DNA of 64,000 bases, from the NCBI RefSeq assembly GCF_004795915.1, contig NZ_CP039253.1, positions 558,001 to 622,000 on the forward strand, written 5' to 3'. The stretch is from Rhodococcus sp. PAMC28707. Its GTDB lineage: Bacteria; Actinomycetota; Actinomycetes; Mycobacteriales; Mycobacteriaceae. Position numbers and translations under genes: made by a program. Numbering within the stretch: position 1 is the stretch's first letter; each line of letters opens with the position of its first letter. This document shows, one piece after another, positions 41,002-50,824 of this stretch. A model generated the notes under the pieces. The model was not told where the DNA came from. It searched no databases and saw only the letters and a program-made list of their open reading frames with translations.

Positions 41002-41074
41002 TGGAGCTAAGGGGACTCGAACCCCTGACCCCCACACTGCCAGTGTGGTGCGCTACCAGCTGCGCCATAGCCCC
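41002..41074 (-). tRNA. tRNA-Ala (anticodon GGC)
   Basis: The reverse strand folds into a 73-nt tRNA. The acceptor arm GGGGCTA pairs with TAGCTCC and includes the G3-U70 wobble that identifies alanine tRNA. The anticodon loop CTGGCAG has anticodon GGC, which reads GCC and GCU. The T arm is GGGGTTCGAGTCCCC. CCA is not encoded. It lies between lsr2 and the thioredoxin-fold gene. Confidence 0.97.
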
Positions 41075-41170
41075 GTACTTCACAGCCGCACTGTTTTGCG
41101 GTTGCTCGAACGAAGTTACACCATGGCCGCATACTGCTACAAATCCGCTGCTGGGACAGGAAATGTTCGG

Positions 41171-41923
41171 TCAGCCGATCGATTCGATCCACGACGAGTC
41201 GCGGAGGGCATCGACGACCTGACCATCGACGAGAACACCGGGGGTTCCGGCTGCACCCGCCGCGGACAGGGCTTCACGGGCGCTCGCCGCGTCTGCTGCG
41301 GCCACGTCGGTCATCGCACCGGACAGAATGCACTGTGTGGTCGCCTCTCCTGCGCCACTCTTCTGTGCGAGGTCGGCGAGTTCGGTGTCGGTGCGGTCGG
41401 AATCACCGTTCTCCTCGGGTTGAAAATCTGCGCCGAACAAGCCTGCGTGAAATGCGGAATAGACAACGGCGTCTTCCGATGCGGCGACACAGTGCGATGC
41501 AGCAACCGCTCGGCTCGAGTAGCTCCCGCTCGCCGATGAAGCGTCCAGTTGAGGAAGCACAACCAGGTGATATCGAACCGCTACCGCACCGTCGTCGATC
41601 TTCTGTGCCAACTCCTGGCCGTGCTTGACTTCCAGATCACCACAGAATGGGCACATCGGATCTTCGAACAGATCCACGACCGGCGCGGCATTTGCTGTGG
41701 CCAGTTGGACGACGCCATCGGGCAGAACCGTCAATTCCACATTCGCATTTTTTACCGTGCCGTAACCGTCGTTGCGCGGGGTGTCACTGCCCCGCTGCCA
41801 CATGACCGCCACGACGACGACCACAGCGACCACGAGTACCGCAACCGCGGCCAGAACGTACGTAGAGGTACTGGACGTCGGTTGTGGGGTGTACTTCGCA
41901 CTCGATGTTCTTTTTTGGCTCAC
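41171..41923 (-). CDS. Membrane-anchored DsbA/thioredoxin-fold protein
   Basis: This protein of 250 residues has an N-terminal membrane helix (about 22-42, mostly Val and Ala) and an extracytoplasmic DsbA-like domain. The active site is CPFC in FEDPMCPFCGDLE, and the cis-proline loop is GTPGVLVDG. A basic VSQKRTSSAKY precedes the helix, so it is probably anchored with the domain outside. It likely makes or isomerises disulfides in exported proteins. The GTG at 41923 was chosen. It is the last gene of a leftward pgm-MFS-thioredoxin run. Confidence 0.88.
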   Translation of the reverse strand: MSQKRTSSAKYTPQPTSSTSTYVLAAVAVLVVAVVVVVAVMWQRGSDTPRNDGYGTVKNANVELTVLPDGVVQLATANAAPVVDLFEDPMCPFCGDLEVKHGQELAQKIDDGAVAVRYHLVVLPQLDASSASGSYSSRAVAASHCVAASEDAVVYSAFHAGLFGADFQPEENGDSDRTDTELADLAQKSGAGEATTQCILSGAMTDVAAADAASAREALSAAGAAGTPGVLVDGQVVDALRDSSWIESIG

Positions 41924-41978
41924 GTTGGAAATAGTACGGAGTGCTACCCAGCCGAGGCGCGAGGCGCCGGGAAGCAAT

Positions 41979-43205
41979 TCATTGCTTGCGGGCAGCTGCT
42001 TTTGCTGCGCTCGCCGTATCCTTCACAAACAGCCACCACACTGCCGCAGCGAGCAGAATCGCCCCGGACATCACGAAGGCCGTTCCGTAGGAGTAGTACT
42101 CGACCACCATTCCGGCGACGATGGGCCCGAAGATCGCCCCGACGTCGGATGCCATTTGGAATGTCGAGAGAACTGGGCCACCGCGTGCACGGGAGCCGAT
42201 GATGTCGGCCACCGAGGCCTGCTGCGCCGGTGTCATCAGACCGGACCCGAAACCCGCAACGAAAGAGGCGATCATGAACAGCGCCACGTTATCGGTCAGA
42301 CCGATGGCTGCGGTGCCCAGACCCGCAACGATCAGGCCTGCGACGACAAAAGGTTTTCGCCCGCGTACGTCGGAAAGCCGTCCGGAGGTGATCAGCACGA
42401 GGGCATTTCCGACGGCGAATACCGCCAGCGCCACAGCAGCCACCGCAGCCGAGCGGTCGAGAACTGCAACGACGAACAGCGGAACCAACGCAACGCGGAC
42501 ACCGAACACTGCCCACCCCGTCGCGAAATTCGAGGAAAGAGCAGCACGGTAGGCGGGCACTCTCAAAGCAGCGCGTAGCGACATCATCGGCACTGCAGAA
42601 CCGTGCTCGGATTCGGTCGAATCGACATTGCCGAGGCTGAAAAAGACGACGGCAGCAGCGATGATCAGAGCGATCGCGTAGATGATGAAGGGTGCTCGTA
42701 AACCCAATCCGACGACCGCTCCGCCGACGAGCGGGCCACCTATCGAACCCATCAGGAAGCTCGTCGCGTAGAACCCCGATACGCGTCCGCGGCTGTCCGC
42801 CGGGCTCATTCGAATGAGAAGGCCCAGAGCCGACACCGTGAACATTGTCGATCCGATGCCGCCGAGTCCTCGGAAGATCAGGAGCTGCCAATAGGTTTGG
42901 GCGAAAGCGCAGGCGCCGGTCGATGCAGCCACGATCAACAGACCGGCCAGGTAAACCGGTCGCTCACCGAGCTTCTGCACCAAGAGGCCACTGGCAGGCG
43001 CGAACAAGAGTCGCATCGCCGCGAATACGCTGATGACCGCCGATGCAGCGACTACACCGACACCGAATTCGGTGGCGAACTGTGGAATTACCGGTGCGAC
43101 GATTCCGAAACCAAGAGCTATCACGAAGCTCGCCGAGATCAGGACCCATATTTGCGACGGCAGCGCGCCGCCCTTCACAGCCTCGGTGGGTTTCGAAGCT
43201 GTCAC
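41979..43205 (-). CDS. MFS transporter (drug/efflux type)
   Basis: This is a major facilitator permease of 408 residues with about 12 membrane helices. The start [20 protein letters not shown] is typical of the DHA1 efflux group. Motif A appears between TM2 and TM3 as [16 protein letters not shown] and, in the second half, [16 protein letters not shown]. No soluble partner is seen. The GTG at 43205 overlaps the phosphoglucomutase stop by GTGA. The substrate is not known; the upstream gene is metabolic, so their association is probably only cotranscription. Confidence 0.85.
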   Translation of the reverse strand: MTASKPTEAVKGGALPSQIWVLISASFVIALGFGIVAPVIPQFATEFGVGVVAASAVISVFAAMRLLFAPASGLLVQKLGERPVYLAGLLIVAASTGACAFAQTYWQLLIFRGLGGIGSTMFTVSALGLLIRMSPADSRGRVSGFYATSFLMGSIGGPLVGGAVVGLGLRAPFIIYAIALIIAAAVVFFSLGNVDSTESEHGSAVPMMSLRAALRVPAYRAALSSNFATGWAVFGVRVALVPLFVVAVLDRSAAVAAVALAVFAVGNALVLITSGRLSDVRGRKPFVVAGLIVAGLGTAAIGLTDNVALFMIASFVAGFGSGLMTPAQQASVADIIGSRARGGPVLSTFQMASDVGAIFGPIVAGMVVEYYSYGTAFVMSGAILLAAAVWWLFVKDTASAAKAAARKQ

Positions 43206-44842
43206 GATCGGTCGAGTGCCTGCGACACCAGTTCTCTCGCAGCGGTCTGAACCTGCGCGAGATGATCTTCGCCCTTGAACGATTCGGCGTAGATCTTGTA
43301 GACATCTTCGGTTCCCGATGGACGTGCGGCGAACCACGCGTTTTCGGTGGTCACCTTCAATCCCCCGATCGCGCCGCCGTTACCGGGTGCGGTAGTCAGT
43401 GTGGCCGTGATCTTCTCCCCCGCAAGTTCGGTTGCCGTGACCTGATCAGCAGAGAGCTTGGCCAGGACGGCCTTTTCCTCACGTGAAGCGGGCGCATCGA
43501 CCCGTGCATACACGGGACTGCCGTACTGCGCAGTGAAGTCGACGTAGCGCTGAGACGGCGTTTTGCCCGTGACAGCGGTGATCTCGGACGCGAGCAACGC
43601 AAGGATGATGCCGTCCTTGTCCGTCGTCCATACCCGCCCGTCGGTTCGCAGGAACGACGCTCCTGCCGACTCCTCGCCGCCGAATCCGAGACCGCCTTCG
43701 AGGAGTCCTGGCACGAACCATTTGAATCCGACAGGTACCTCGAGCAAGTCTCGGCCGAGGCCTGCGACGACACGATCGATCATCGACGACGACACCAAAG
43801 TCTTTCCAACTTTGCAGTTCGGCGACCAGCCGGATCGGTGTGTGAAGAGGTAGTCGATTGCAACTGCCAGATAGTGATTGGGATTCATCAGACCACCGTC
43901 AGGTGTCACCACTCCATGGCGGTCCGAGTCCGCGTCGTTTCCCGTGGAGATGTCATACGAGTTCCGTGCTGCGATCAACGACGCCATCGCGTTGGGAGAC
44001 GAACAATCCATTCGGATCTTTCCGTCGGTATCGAGCGTCATGAAGCGGAAAGTCGCATCGACGAGCGGATTGACGACAGTGAGGTCGAGGTTGTGACGCT
44101 CGGCGATCGCCTGCCAGTAGTCGACACTCGCACCACCGAGCGGATCGGCGCCGATGCGCACCCCGGCCGACCTGATCGCGTCGAGATCTACGACGTTCGA
44201 CAGATCCTCGACGTAAGTTCCAAGGAAGTCGTACTTGTCCACCGAGGTACTCAGAGCGGTCGCCAACGACACGCGCTTCACACCTGCCAGTCCACCGCGC
44301 AGCAGCTCGTTGGCACGGTCCGCGATCACGGACGTGGCGTCACTGTCTGCGGGACCACCGTGCGGAGGGTTGTACTTGAATCCGCCGTCACGCGGCGGAT
44401 TGTGCGAGGGTGTGACGACGATGCCGTCGGCCTTGGCCGAAGATCCGGTCGAGTTGTAGCGCAGAATCGCGTGACTGACGGCCGGCGTCGGCGTGTACCG
44501 ATCCCCGGAGTCGACGAGTACCGAAACATCGTTTGCAGCAAGAACTTCCAACGCTGTGGTCCACGCGGGCTCGGACAGCGCGTGCGTGTCACGGCCGATG
44601 AACATCGGGCCGGTGATGCCCTGCGAGGCGCGGTATTCGACGATCGCCTGCGTCGTTGCGAGAATATGAGCCTCGTTGAACGCCGTATCCAGACTGGATC
44701 CACGGTGACCGGACGTCCCGAAAACGACGTGTTGGCCCGGATCCGACATGTCCGGAGTACGGGAGTAGTAGGCCGTGACCAGCTGCGCTACGTCGACGAG
44801 ATCCTCGGGCAGAGCAATGGAACCAGCTCGTTCGTGCGCCAC
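43202..44842 (-). CDS. pgm: Alpha-D-glucose phosphate-specific phosphoglucomutase
   Basis: This enzyme interconverts glucose 1-phosphate and glucose 6-phosphate, which links glycolysis to glycogen, trehalose and cell-wall glycans. It is 546 residues. Landmarks are [12 protein letters not shown] near 45, the phosphoserine loop [23 protein letters not shown] (quoted short: [11 protein letters not shown]), the metal-binding [12 protein letters not shown], and GEESAGAS and [16 protein letters not shown] at the end. It resembles mycobacterial PgmA (Rv3068c). Its product could feed the glucan genes at 6-9 kb. It is the first gene of a three-gene leftward run. Confidence 0.95.
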   Translation of the reverse strand: MAHERAGSIALPEDLVDVAQLVTAYYSRTPDMSDPGQHVVFGTSGHRGSSLDTAFNEAHILATTQAIVEYRASQGITGPMFIGRDTHALSEPAWTTALEVLAANDVSVLVDSGDRYTPTPAVSHAILRYNSTGSSAKADGIVVTPSHNPPRDGGFKYNPPHGGPADSDATSVIADRANELLRGGLAGVKRVSLATALSTSVDKYDFLGTYVEDLSNVVDLDAIRSAGVRIGADPLGGASVDYWQAIAERHNLDLTVVNPLVDATFRFMTLDTDGKIRMDCSSPNAMASLIAARNSYDISTGNDADSDRHGVVTPDGGLMNPNHYLAVAIDYLFTHRSGWSPNCKVGKTLVSSSMIDRVVAGLGRDLLEVPVGFKWFVPGLLEGGLGFGGEESAGASFLRTDGRVWTTDKDGIILALLASEITAVTGKTPSQRYVDFTAQYGSPVYARVDAPASREEKAVLAKLSADQVTATELAGEKITATLTTAPGNGGAIGGLKVTTENAWFAARPSGTEDVYKIYAESFKGEDHLAQVQTAARELVSQALDRS

Positions 44843-44976
44843 GATGCGCCTCCTTCTTGTCGCAGAGTCAACTCCCGGACAACACTAGTTCCCCGGTGAA
44901 GTTTCGCGTCGGCGCACCTGCGATCAGGCGGCGTGTAGCGAGCACCGGGAACCCCACGGAGACTGGCATACAAAAA

Positions 44977-45022
44977 AACGCCGGGCCGCGCGAGAGCTTA
45001 TGCTCTTGTGCGGCCCGGCGTT
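44977..45022 (-). terminator. Terminator of tmRNA
   Basis: The arms AACGCCGGGCCGC and GCGGCCCGGCGTT with an inner AGAGC/GCTCT stem are followed on the reverse strand by seven T residues. It is an intrinsic terminator right after the tmRNA 3' end. Confidence 0.9.
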
Positions 45023-45026
45023 CGCG

Positions 45027-45394
45027 TGGAGCTGCCGGGAATCGAACCCGGGTCCTCTGCTGCATTGCCAGGGCTTCTCCGTGTGCAGTCTGCTATGTCT
45101 CTACTTGGATCTCCCGATCTCGCAAACAAGCCAGGATGACGATCCCAGCCACTGTTTGATTTTCCTCATCACTCCGTGGCCGAGTGAATCGGTAAGCCCT
45201 CTAGCTGATGCCAGTACCCGGACCGAGGGCAAGCCCGGACTGACAGACACGCAGTCGCTACTTAGGCAGCGAGTGCGTAGTCGCGCTGATTGGAATCGGC
45301 GCTTATATTTTTGCGATGACGCTTACGGTGGTCTCTCGCCTGCACCGACACGCTTCCCCTGACTCAACATACAAAGTCGAAACCGTTCAGCCCC
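45027..45394 (-). ncRNA. ssrA: Transfer-messenger RNA (tmRNA)
   Basis: tmRNA with SmpB rescues stalled ribosomes and tags the product for degradation. On the reverse strand the 5' end GGGGCTGAACGG pairs with the 3' end CAGCTCC, and a T arm GGGTTCGATTCCCGG lies near the 3' end. The tag ORF at 45300-45262 reads ADSNQRDYALAA followed by TAA, the actinobacterial form. The tag-resume region is preceded by AAAAATATAAGC. CCA is not encoded. The RNA is about 368 nt. smpB lies 2.4 kb away on the same strand. Confidence 0.96.
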
Positions 45395-45488
45395 GTATGT
45401 TCCGAAGCACTGTGCTCCGGCTTGTCAGTGTAACGCGTGCGCCGAGCAGATTCATCCCGATACCCATCGGGATACCAACCGTGGTGAG

Positions 45489-46865
45489 TCAGGCCCGGTC
45501 GACCTGCCGCACAACCGCCTGCAGGGTACGACCCAACAGGACCTTGCGGGCCGGCAGAGACCCGTACCAGAACACCCTCCCTGCGAGTCCGCGTGGGAAG
45601 AAGTAGGTTCGCTGTTCGAGTCGAGTACCACCACCCGCCGAGATCACTTGGTATTGCATCCGCGCGTCGCCAGGCAGTGATGCGGTAGACCGCAACCGCA
45701 CCTCACCCGAGTTTTCCTCTTCACGATCCTCCCGACGCCAACCCTTCAATTCACCCGATTCGACAGCGCCTCGCAGTCGACTACGGATCTCGCTCGGCCC
45801 ACTACCGAGAAATACGCTGCGACTGTCGCAGTAGACGACCTCCCCGGCCCACGTCGGATCGGTCGGCAGTGGATCGGACGGTTGTGCCGAGTCGGAGTCG
45901 GACCACGTCGTTTCGGTCTCCCCCTCCTCGATGTTCCGCAGCGCGAGACGCACGGACTCGCGATACGAAGTCAGACCGCCTGCAGGTCGAGGGATGATCG
46001 AATCGACGTCCATTCCGTGTGCGACGGCGTCGAATTGCAAAGATTCGATGAGTGGCATGGCCAGTCCGCGCGGGATCGGGGTGACCAATCCGATCCAATG
46101 GCCGGCGAGACGCGGCGTCAACACCGGCAGCACCACCATTCGACGCTGGCGCAGCCCGGCAACTCCCGCGTAGATGTTCATCATTTCGCCGTATTCCATG
46201 ACGTCGGGGCCTCCGACGTCGAACGTTCGGCTTTCCTTCAGATCGGCCTCGGCAGCACCGATGAGGTAGTGGAGCATATCGCGCACCGCGATCGGCTGGA
46301 TCCTGTTGTGCACCCATCTCGGAGTCGTCATGACCGGTAGACGGTTCGTCAGGTGCCGGATCATCTCGAAGGACGCCGAACCCGAGCCGATAACGACACC
46401 GGCCTGGAGAACCAACGTCGGTACCGAGGATTCGATGAGGATCCGACCTACTTCGGCGCGAGATTGCAGATGCTCCGACAGCTCGCCGTCGGTGGGGTGC
46501 AATCCGCCCAGGTAGACGATTCTGCCCACTCCGCTTTCCGCAGCGACGTCGGCGACGTTCTCAGCACCGGTACGCTCGGCGTCCGCGAAATTGTCGTGGC
46601 CCACCGAGCCCATCGAGTGAACGAGGTAGTAGACGACGTCCACGTCCGCGAACGCAGCCTTCAGAGAATCTCGATCGTTGAGGTCACCCTGCGCGATCTC
46701 GACGTCGTCTGCCCACGGAACACCGTCCAGCTTGTCAGGGTTACGCGCCAACACTCGCACTGTGTAACCGGCGTCGAGAAGCCGCGGAGCGAGGCGTCCT
46801 CCGAGGTAGCCCGTCGCTCCGGTGACAAGCACGCGAAGCGGGGTCGAGTTGATGTTGGCGGTCAT
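45489..46865 (-). CDS. NAD(P)-dependent epimerase/SDR protein with DUF2867 domain
   Basis: This 458-residue protein has an N-terminal extended SDR (atypical, TMR-like) domain with the dinucleotide motif VTGATGYLGGRLAPRLL at about 14-30 and no classic YxxxK. The second half contains a DUF2867 domain (LGSGPSEIRSRLRGAV, RLEQRTYFFPRGLAGRVFWY in part). Homologues are common in actinobacteria with unknown substrate. The ATG at 46865 begins MTANINSTPLRVL; the longer upstream reading is unlikely. It lies 79 bp after the DMT transporter gene on the same strand and precedes tmRNA. Confidence 0.85.
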   Translation of the reverse strand: MTANINSTPLRVLVTGATGYLGGRLAPRLLDAGYTVRVLARNPDKLDGVPWADDVEIAQGDLNDRDSLKAAFADVDVVYYLVHSMGSVGHDNFADAERTGAENVADVAAESGVGRIVYLGGLHPTDGELSEHLQSRAEVGRILIESSVPTLVLQAGVVIGSGSASFEMIRHLTNRLPVMTTPRWVHNRIQPIAVRDMLHYLIGAAEADLKESRTFDVGGPDVMEYGEMMNIYAGVAGLRQRRMVVLPVLTPRLAGHWIGLVTPIPRGLAMPLIESLQFDAVAHGMDVDSIIPRPAGGLTSYRESVRLALRNIEEGETETTWSDSDSAQPSDPLPTDPTWAGEVVYCDSRSVFLGSGPSEIRSRLRGAVESGELKGWRREDREEENSGEVRLRSTASLPGDARMQYQVISAGGGTRLEQRTYFFPRGLAGRVFWYGSLPARKVLLGRTLQAVVRQVDRA

Positions 46866-46944
46866 CAACCCCTGATACCCCCGAAGTGGCTGATTCAACC
46901 GGGATCGGCACGGCAATCATGTGCACCCAGCCGGAATCGGATTA

Positions 46945-47808
46945 TCACGCGACGGCGATCATCCCGACCGCACCGAGAGCTATGACCATGCCGATCTGCT
47001 GTAGACGACCAACACGCTCGCCGAGCATGACCATCGCCAACAGCACCGTCGCCGCCGGATACAGCGACGCGATGACGCTGACAAGCGAGAGCATCCCACC
47101 CTGGTAGGCGTAGAGCAGTGCGGCGTTCGCGACGACGTCGAGCACGCCGACGAACGCCGCGAGTTTCAGGACACTTCCATGGGGGGCGGAAAAGTGACCG
47201 GTTGCCAATGCAACGCTCCACACCACGGCGGTTGCCGAGGCTCGCGACGCGGCCAGTGGCCACAGCCCAGATCCTTCGCCGATCTGATGGAGACAGATGA
47301 ACGCCAACGCGAATGTGATACCCGAGCCGACCGTGAGCCAGGCGACAGTACGGGTGAATTTCATGTCGCGACCGCCCGCGACCTCACCGGTCGCCTCGTC
47401 CGGCGACTCCTTACTCACCAAGACCACCGCAACGAGCGCGAGAGCAATTCCGCAGAACGCGAGCATGCCGGGTCTTTCCCCGATCATGAGCCCAGCGAGC
47501 ACTGGAATGCCGGCGACGAGAACGGCAGTCAGCGGCGACACCACGGCCATCGGTCCCGACGCCAGGGCGAGATAGAACCACCAGACCGCAAGACCCCCAG
47601 CGACCCCGGACGCCAGCCCCCACAACATCGGAACCAACGACACGGTGCCGCCGACGAATGGGGCTATCAGCAAGACGACGACCAAAGAGAACGGGTAGGA
47701 AACGATGACGACTCGAAGTGCGGCTACCCGCCTCGATGCGACTCCGCCGACGAAGTCGCTGACTCCGTAGCCGACGGCAGCGACGAGCGCGAGCAGGATC
47801 GCGGTCAG
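46945..47808 (-). CDS. EamA/DMT-superfamily transporter
   Basis: This is an integral membrane permease with about ten helices and two EamA repeats, one ending at LVSKESPDE and the second beginning near VAWLTVGSG. The first conserved helix, [21 protein letters not shown], begins at 47805 right at the end of smpB. The only in-frame near-start codon there is CTG at 47808-47806, which overlaps the smpB TGA. The next in-frame start, TTG at 47685, would remove the first helix. I give the CTG start as the most likely, at 287 residues. The substrate is unknown, and small metabolites are typical. Confidence 0.78.
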   Translation of the reverse strand: MTAILLALVAAVGYGVSDFVGGVASRRVAALRVVIVSYPFSLVVVLLIAPFVGGTVSLVPMLWGLASGVAGGLAVWWFYLALASGPMAVVSPLTAVLVAGIPVLAGLMIGERPGMLAFCGIALALVAVVLVSKESPDEATGEVAGGRDMKFTRTVAWLTVGSGITFALAFICLHQIGEGSGLWPLAASRASATAVVWSVALATGHFSAPHGSVLKLAAFVGVLDVVANAALLYAYQGGMLSLVSVIASLYPAATVLLAMVMLGERVGRLQQIGMVIALGAVGMIAVA

Positions 47809-48278
47809 CGCATGCCTTTGATTCGACGTCCGAGTTCGCGCGTCACCTCGCGTTCGGCGGTGCGGCGCGCCAAGTCCTGACGCTTGTCGTAGTCCTGCTT
47901 ACCTCTGGCCAAGGCAAGCTCGACCTTGACCTTGCCATCGGAGAAATACATCGACAGTGGGACGATCGTCAGGCTGCCTTCCTTGACCTTGCCCGCCAGA
48001 CGTTCGATTTCTCGCTTGTGCAGCAAAAGCTTCCGAGTGCGCCTCGGTGCGTGGTTGGTCCAACTGCCCTGCGTGTACTCGGGGATGTGAAGTCCACGCA
48101 GCCACACCTCACCGTCGTCTACGGTCGCAAAAGCGTCGGCCAAAGATGCTTTGCCTTCGCGAAGGCTCTTCACTTCGGTTCCGACAAGGGCGACACCGGC
48201 CTCGAAGACATCGAGGATCGCATAGTTGTGTCGCGCTTTTCGGTTGGTCGCGATGGCCTTACGGCCCTTCTCTCTCAC
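47805..48278 (-). CDS. smpB: SsrA-binding protein SmpB
   Basis: SmpB binds the tRNA-like part of tmRNA and brings it to stalled ribosomes. It is 157 residues. Features are [59 protein letters not shown], and [26 protein letters not shown] in short pieces. The basic C-terminal tail ends RRIKGMR. The GTG at 48278 was chosen over the upstream ATG, giving the family length. The TGA overlaps a CTG that may start the DMT transporter. Confidence 0.96.
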   Translation of the reverse strand: MREKGRKAIATNRKARHNYAILDVFEAGVALVGTEVKSLREGKASLADAFATVDDGEVWLRGLHIPEYTQGSWTNHAPRRTRKLLLHKREIERLAGKVKEGSLTIVPLSMYFSDGKVKVELALARGKQDYDKRQDLARRTAEREVTRELGRRIKGMR

Positions 48279-48369
48279 TGCAGGGCCCTTTCTCGAGCGC
48301 GGGAAGGCGTGTGCGCTCGTGTACACAGCCGCTCCAGCATAGAACCGATGAGCAATCCGTTTTCTTCCG

Positions 48370-48465
48370 GCCGGAGCGGAGCCTGCGGAGTGACCAGGAT
48401 TGGCCGGAGCGGAGCCTGCGGAGTGACCAGGATCAGCCGGAGCGGAGCCTGCGGAGTGACCAGGG
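48370..48465. repeat. Tandem repeat array A, three 33-bp copies
   Basis: Three copies begin at 48370, 48403 and 48436, the last slightly short. The unit starts GCCGGAGCGGAGCCTGCGG and continues AGTGACCAGGAT. The copies differ only at two or three bases. The array fills the gap between smpB and ftsX. Its core GAGCGGAGCCTGCGGAGTGA is closely related to the array between ftsX and ftsE. No gene is evident in it. Confidence 0.9.
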
Positions 48466-48483
48466 TGAGTGTATGGAGCTGAT

Positions 48484-49389
48484 CTATTCTCTGACGTAGA
48501 GGCGCAGCGTGATGTAGGCAGTCACGGCCGCCATACCGATTCCGACGAGAGCCAGGAACGGCGATACCAGCAGCACGTCGCTGTTGGAGATTCGGGCGAG
48601 AATGTTGGCTTCGTATACGTCGGCGAGTACGTCGTCTATGAAGATGTTCTTGGCGCCGAAGAGTCCTGCGATTGCGAGTGCCGATCCGATGATCGCGGCG
48701 ACAACGGCCTCGAGCAGGAACGGTAGCTGGGTGTACCACCGTGTTGCGCCGACCAGTCGCATGATGCCCACCTCGGTACGCCTGGTGAAAGCCGCAATCT
48801 GCACCATGTTGGCAATCAGTAGAACTGCGGCGATCGCCTGAACGATGGCGATAGCGAAGGCCGCGTTGCGTACTCCGTTCAACACACTGAAGAGTCGCTC
48901 GACCAGATCGCGTTGGTTGAGCACGCTCTGTACTCCTGGACGTTCGGCAAAGTTGTCGTTGATGACACCGAACCGCTCGGGATCGCTCAACTTGACTTTG
49001 AACGACGCCGGGAAGCTGTCCGGGCTCACCAACTGTGCCAACTCTGGTTGGTCCTTGAAGACTCGCTCGGTGGCGTCCTTGACCGCGTCATCCCGATTCA
49101 GGTACTCCACGGACACGACTGAGGGGGTCGACTCCAGGTCTCTACGTAGCGCCGCGCATGTGTCTTGCGCGCACTCTGGGTCGGTCGCGGAAATATCGTC
49201 GGTGAGGAATATCTGCACCTCGACGCGATCGAGAAAAATCTGTTGCGTTTTTCCTGCCATCTGTACGACCAGCAGGCCGCCGCCGAACAGGCCGAGCGAG
49301 ATCGCGGTCGTGAGAATCATGGCGATGGTCATGGTGATGTTGCGGCGAAGTCCGGTCAGAACCTCACTGAAAATGAAACTTGCGCGCAT
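48484..49389 (-). CDS. ftsX: Cell division membrane protein FtsX
   Basis: FtsX is the membrane part of the FtsEX complex, which activates peptidoglycan hydrolases at the division site. It is 301 residues, with one helix near 20-42, an extracellular domain (about 45-165; contains CAQDTCAAL and [17 protein letters not shown]), and three C-terminal helices. The FtsX domain [20 protein letters not shown] is in the intracellular loop. The gene lies 192 bp after ftsE, which is more than usual because repeat array B fills that gap. The ATG at 49389 was chosen. Confidence 0.94.
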   Translation of the reverse strand: MRASFIFSEVLTGLRRNITMTIAMILTTAISLGLFGGGLLVVQMAGKTQQIFLDRVEVQIFLTDDISATDPECAQDTCAALRRDLESTPSVVSVEYLNRDDAVKDATERVFKDQPELAQLVSPDSFPASFKVKLSDPERFGVINDNFAERPGVQSVLNQRDLVERLFSVLNGVRNAAFAIAIVQAIAAVLLIANMVQIAAFTRRTEVGIMRLVGATRWYTQLPFLLEAVVAAIIGSALAIAGLFGAKNIFIDDVLADVYEANILARISNSDVLLVSPFLALVGIGMAAVTAYITLRLYVRE

Positions 49390-49452
49390 CGCGGAATCCG
49401 AGCCCTTCGGTGTGTGCGGTCGAGAAAGTCATGTCAGCCGGCGTGCCGGCGG

Positions 49453-49572
49453 GAGTGGAGCCTGCGGAACGACCCGAAGACTGCACGAGTGGAGCCTGCG
49501 GAACGACCCGAAGACTGCACGAGTGGAGCCTGCGGAACGACCCGCTGTCCGTGAGTGGAGCCTGCGGAACGG
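49453..49572. repeat. Tandem repeat array B, four copies between ftsE and ftsX
   Basis: Copies begin at 49453, 49487, 49521 and 49553, giving periods of 34, 34 and 32 bp. Each starts with GAGTGGAGCCTGCGGAACG and the second half varies (GAAGACTGCAC in two copies). The last copy is truncated. The core is the same family as array A, differing at three positions. The array occupies most of the ftsE-ftsX gap. Confidence 0.9.
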
Positions 49573-49581
49573 CCGGGGTGG

Positions 49582-50271
49582 CTATCTGCCCACGCCGTAG
49601 ACCCCGCGAGCCTCGTCTCGCACCACTCGGCCGTTGTCCAGTTCGACGACGCGTCGCCGCATCGAGTCGACGATGTGATTGTCGTGGGTAGCCATGAGGA
49701 CCGTCGTGCCAGTTCGGTTGATCCGCTCGAGCAGCATCATGATGTCTTGGCTGGTGTCGGGATCGAGGTTTCCGGTCGGCTCGTCGGCCAACAGAACCAG
49801 AGGTCGGTTGACGAATGCGCGTGCGATCGCGACGCGTTGTTGTTCGCCGCCGGACAACTCGGAGGGCAAACGATCGGACTTACCACCGAGCCCGACCAAT
49901 TCGAGGACCTCGGGCACTGTCCGCTTGATCATCGAGCGCGGCCTGCCGATTACTTCCAGGGCGAATGCGACGTTCTCGACGACGGTTTTCTGCTGCAGCA
50001 ACCGAAAATCCTGGAAAACACAACCCATGCTCTGCCTCAACCGTGGAACCCGTCGTGACGCGAGCCGATTGACGTGAAAGTCCGCTACGTGGATGTCCCC
50101 TGAGGTCGGGCTCTCTTCTTTCAAGAGCAGACGCATGAACGTCGACTTGCCCGAACCCGATGGTCCGATGAGAAAGACGAACTCGCCCTTGTCCACGGAA
50201 ACGGTCACGTTGTCCAGAGCAGGCCTGGTCGACGTCTTGTACGACTTGGACACATTCGTGGTGCTGATCAC
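49582..50271 (-). CDS. ftsE: Cell division ATPase FtsE
   Basis: FtsE is the ABC ATPase of the FtsEX complex. It is 229 residues. Walker A is GPSGSGKST (36-44), the Q-loop region is [16 protein letters not shown], the signature is LSGGEQQRV, Walker B is [13 protein letters not shown], and the H-loop is [11 protein letters not shown]. Its N-terminus is [11 protein letters not shown]. It lies 61 bp after the proline-rich gene and, with ftsX, is in the leftward prfB-mscS-(Pro-rich)-ftsE-ftsX-smpB run, as in mycobacteria. Confidence 0.97.
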   Translation of the reverse strand: MISTTNVSKSYKTSTRPALDNVTVSVDKGEFVFLIGPSGSGKSTFMRLLLKEESPTSGDIHVADFHVNRLASRRVPRLRQSMGCVFQDFRLLQQKTVVENVAFALEVIGRPRSMIKRTVPEVLELVGLGGKSDRLPSELSGGEQQRVAIARAFVNRPLVLLADEPTGNLDPDTSQDIMMLLERINRTGTTVLMATHDNHIVDSMRRRVVELDNGRVVRDEARGVYGVGR

Positions 50272-50332
50272 GGCTCGCAGTGTAGTCCTTACCGGCGGGT
50301 AGCCGACCGAAGCGAGGACCGCGATTCGAATG

Positions 50333-50824
50333 TCATGGGGTGCTCGACGGGGCTGAGGGGGTTGGCGCCTGCGGATACAGCGATCGCAGTTGCGGAGGAA
50401 CGGTAATACCTGGCAAATAGGTCGGAACCTGCGAGGTCGTGTTACCCGATTCTCCGGTCGCCGACCCTGGCTCCCGCTGCTGCCCTGGCTGTTGCTGTTG
50501 CCCTGACTCCCCCGGTATCCCGCTTGTGTCCGACGGGTCCAGCGATGTCGTGGGCTCGACGCTCGACGATGGTGGGACGCTGGTCGACGGAGTCAAGGAT
50601 TCGGGTGCGTAGCTCGGAAGGCGGTTTTGGTATTGGCTGGTGTCGATCGGAGTCGGGCCGTTCACCGCACCTTCCGGCTCAGGCCGTACCTGACCGTAGA
50701 GCAGCGCGGTCAGCACGAAGCAGATTCCGAGGGCCACTGTCGAAGTCCGAGCGCGCCCGAAGATTCGCGCCGGAATCTTCCAGTGGCGAGTCCACCGATC
50801 GGTTTCGGTGTTCTCTTCGGTCAC
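50333..50824 (-). CDS. Proline/serine-rich single-pass membrane protein
   Basis: This 163-residue protein has one membrane helix at about 28-46 ([18 protein letters not shown]) and a low-complexity outside domain rich in Pro, Ser, Thr, Gly and Gln (for example [13 protein letters not shown]). No enzyme domain is seen. The start is a GTG that overlaps the stop of the MscS-type gene by GTGA. By position it matches the mycobacterial proline-rich membrane protein next to ftsE (Rv3103c), function unknown. An envelope or division role is only inferred from position. Confidence 0.75.
   Translation of the reverse strand: MTEENTETDRWTRHWKIPARIFGRARTSTVALGICFVLTALLYGQVRPEPEGAVNGPTPIDTSQYQNRLPSYAPESLTPSTSVPPSSSVEPTTSLDPSDTSGIPGESGQQQQPGQQREPGSATGESGNTTSQVPTYLPGITVPPQLRSLYPQAPTPSAPSSTP

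Noticed and set aside
48018..48482. Repeat-containing ORF antisense to smpB
   Set aside because: The repeated peptide (SGACGVTR) comes only from the tandem DNA repeat, and the rest is the mirror of smpB.
48370..49572. CRISPR array
   Set aside because: The repeats are directly adjacent with no unique spacers, copy number is low, and no cas gene is present.
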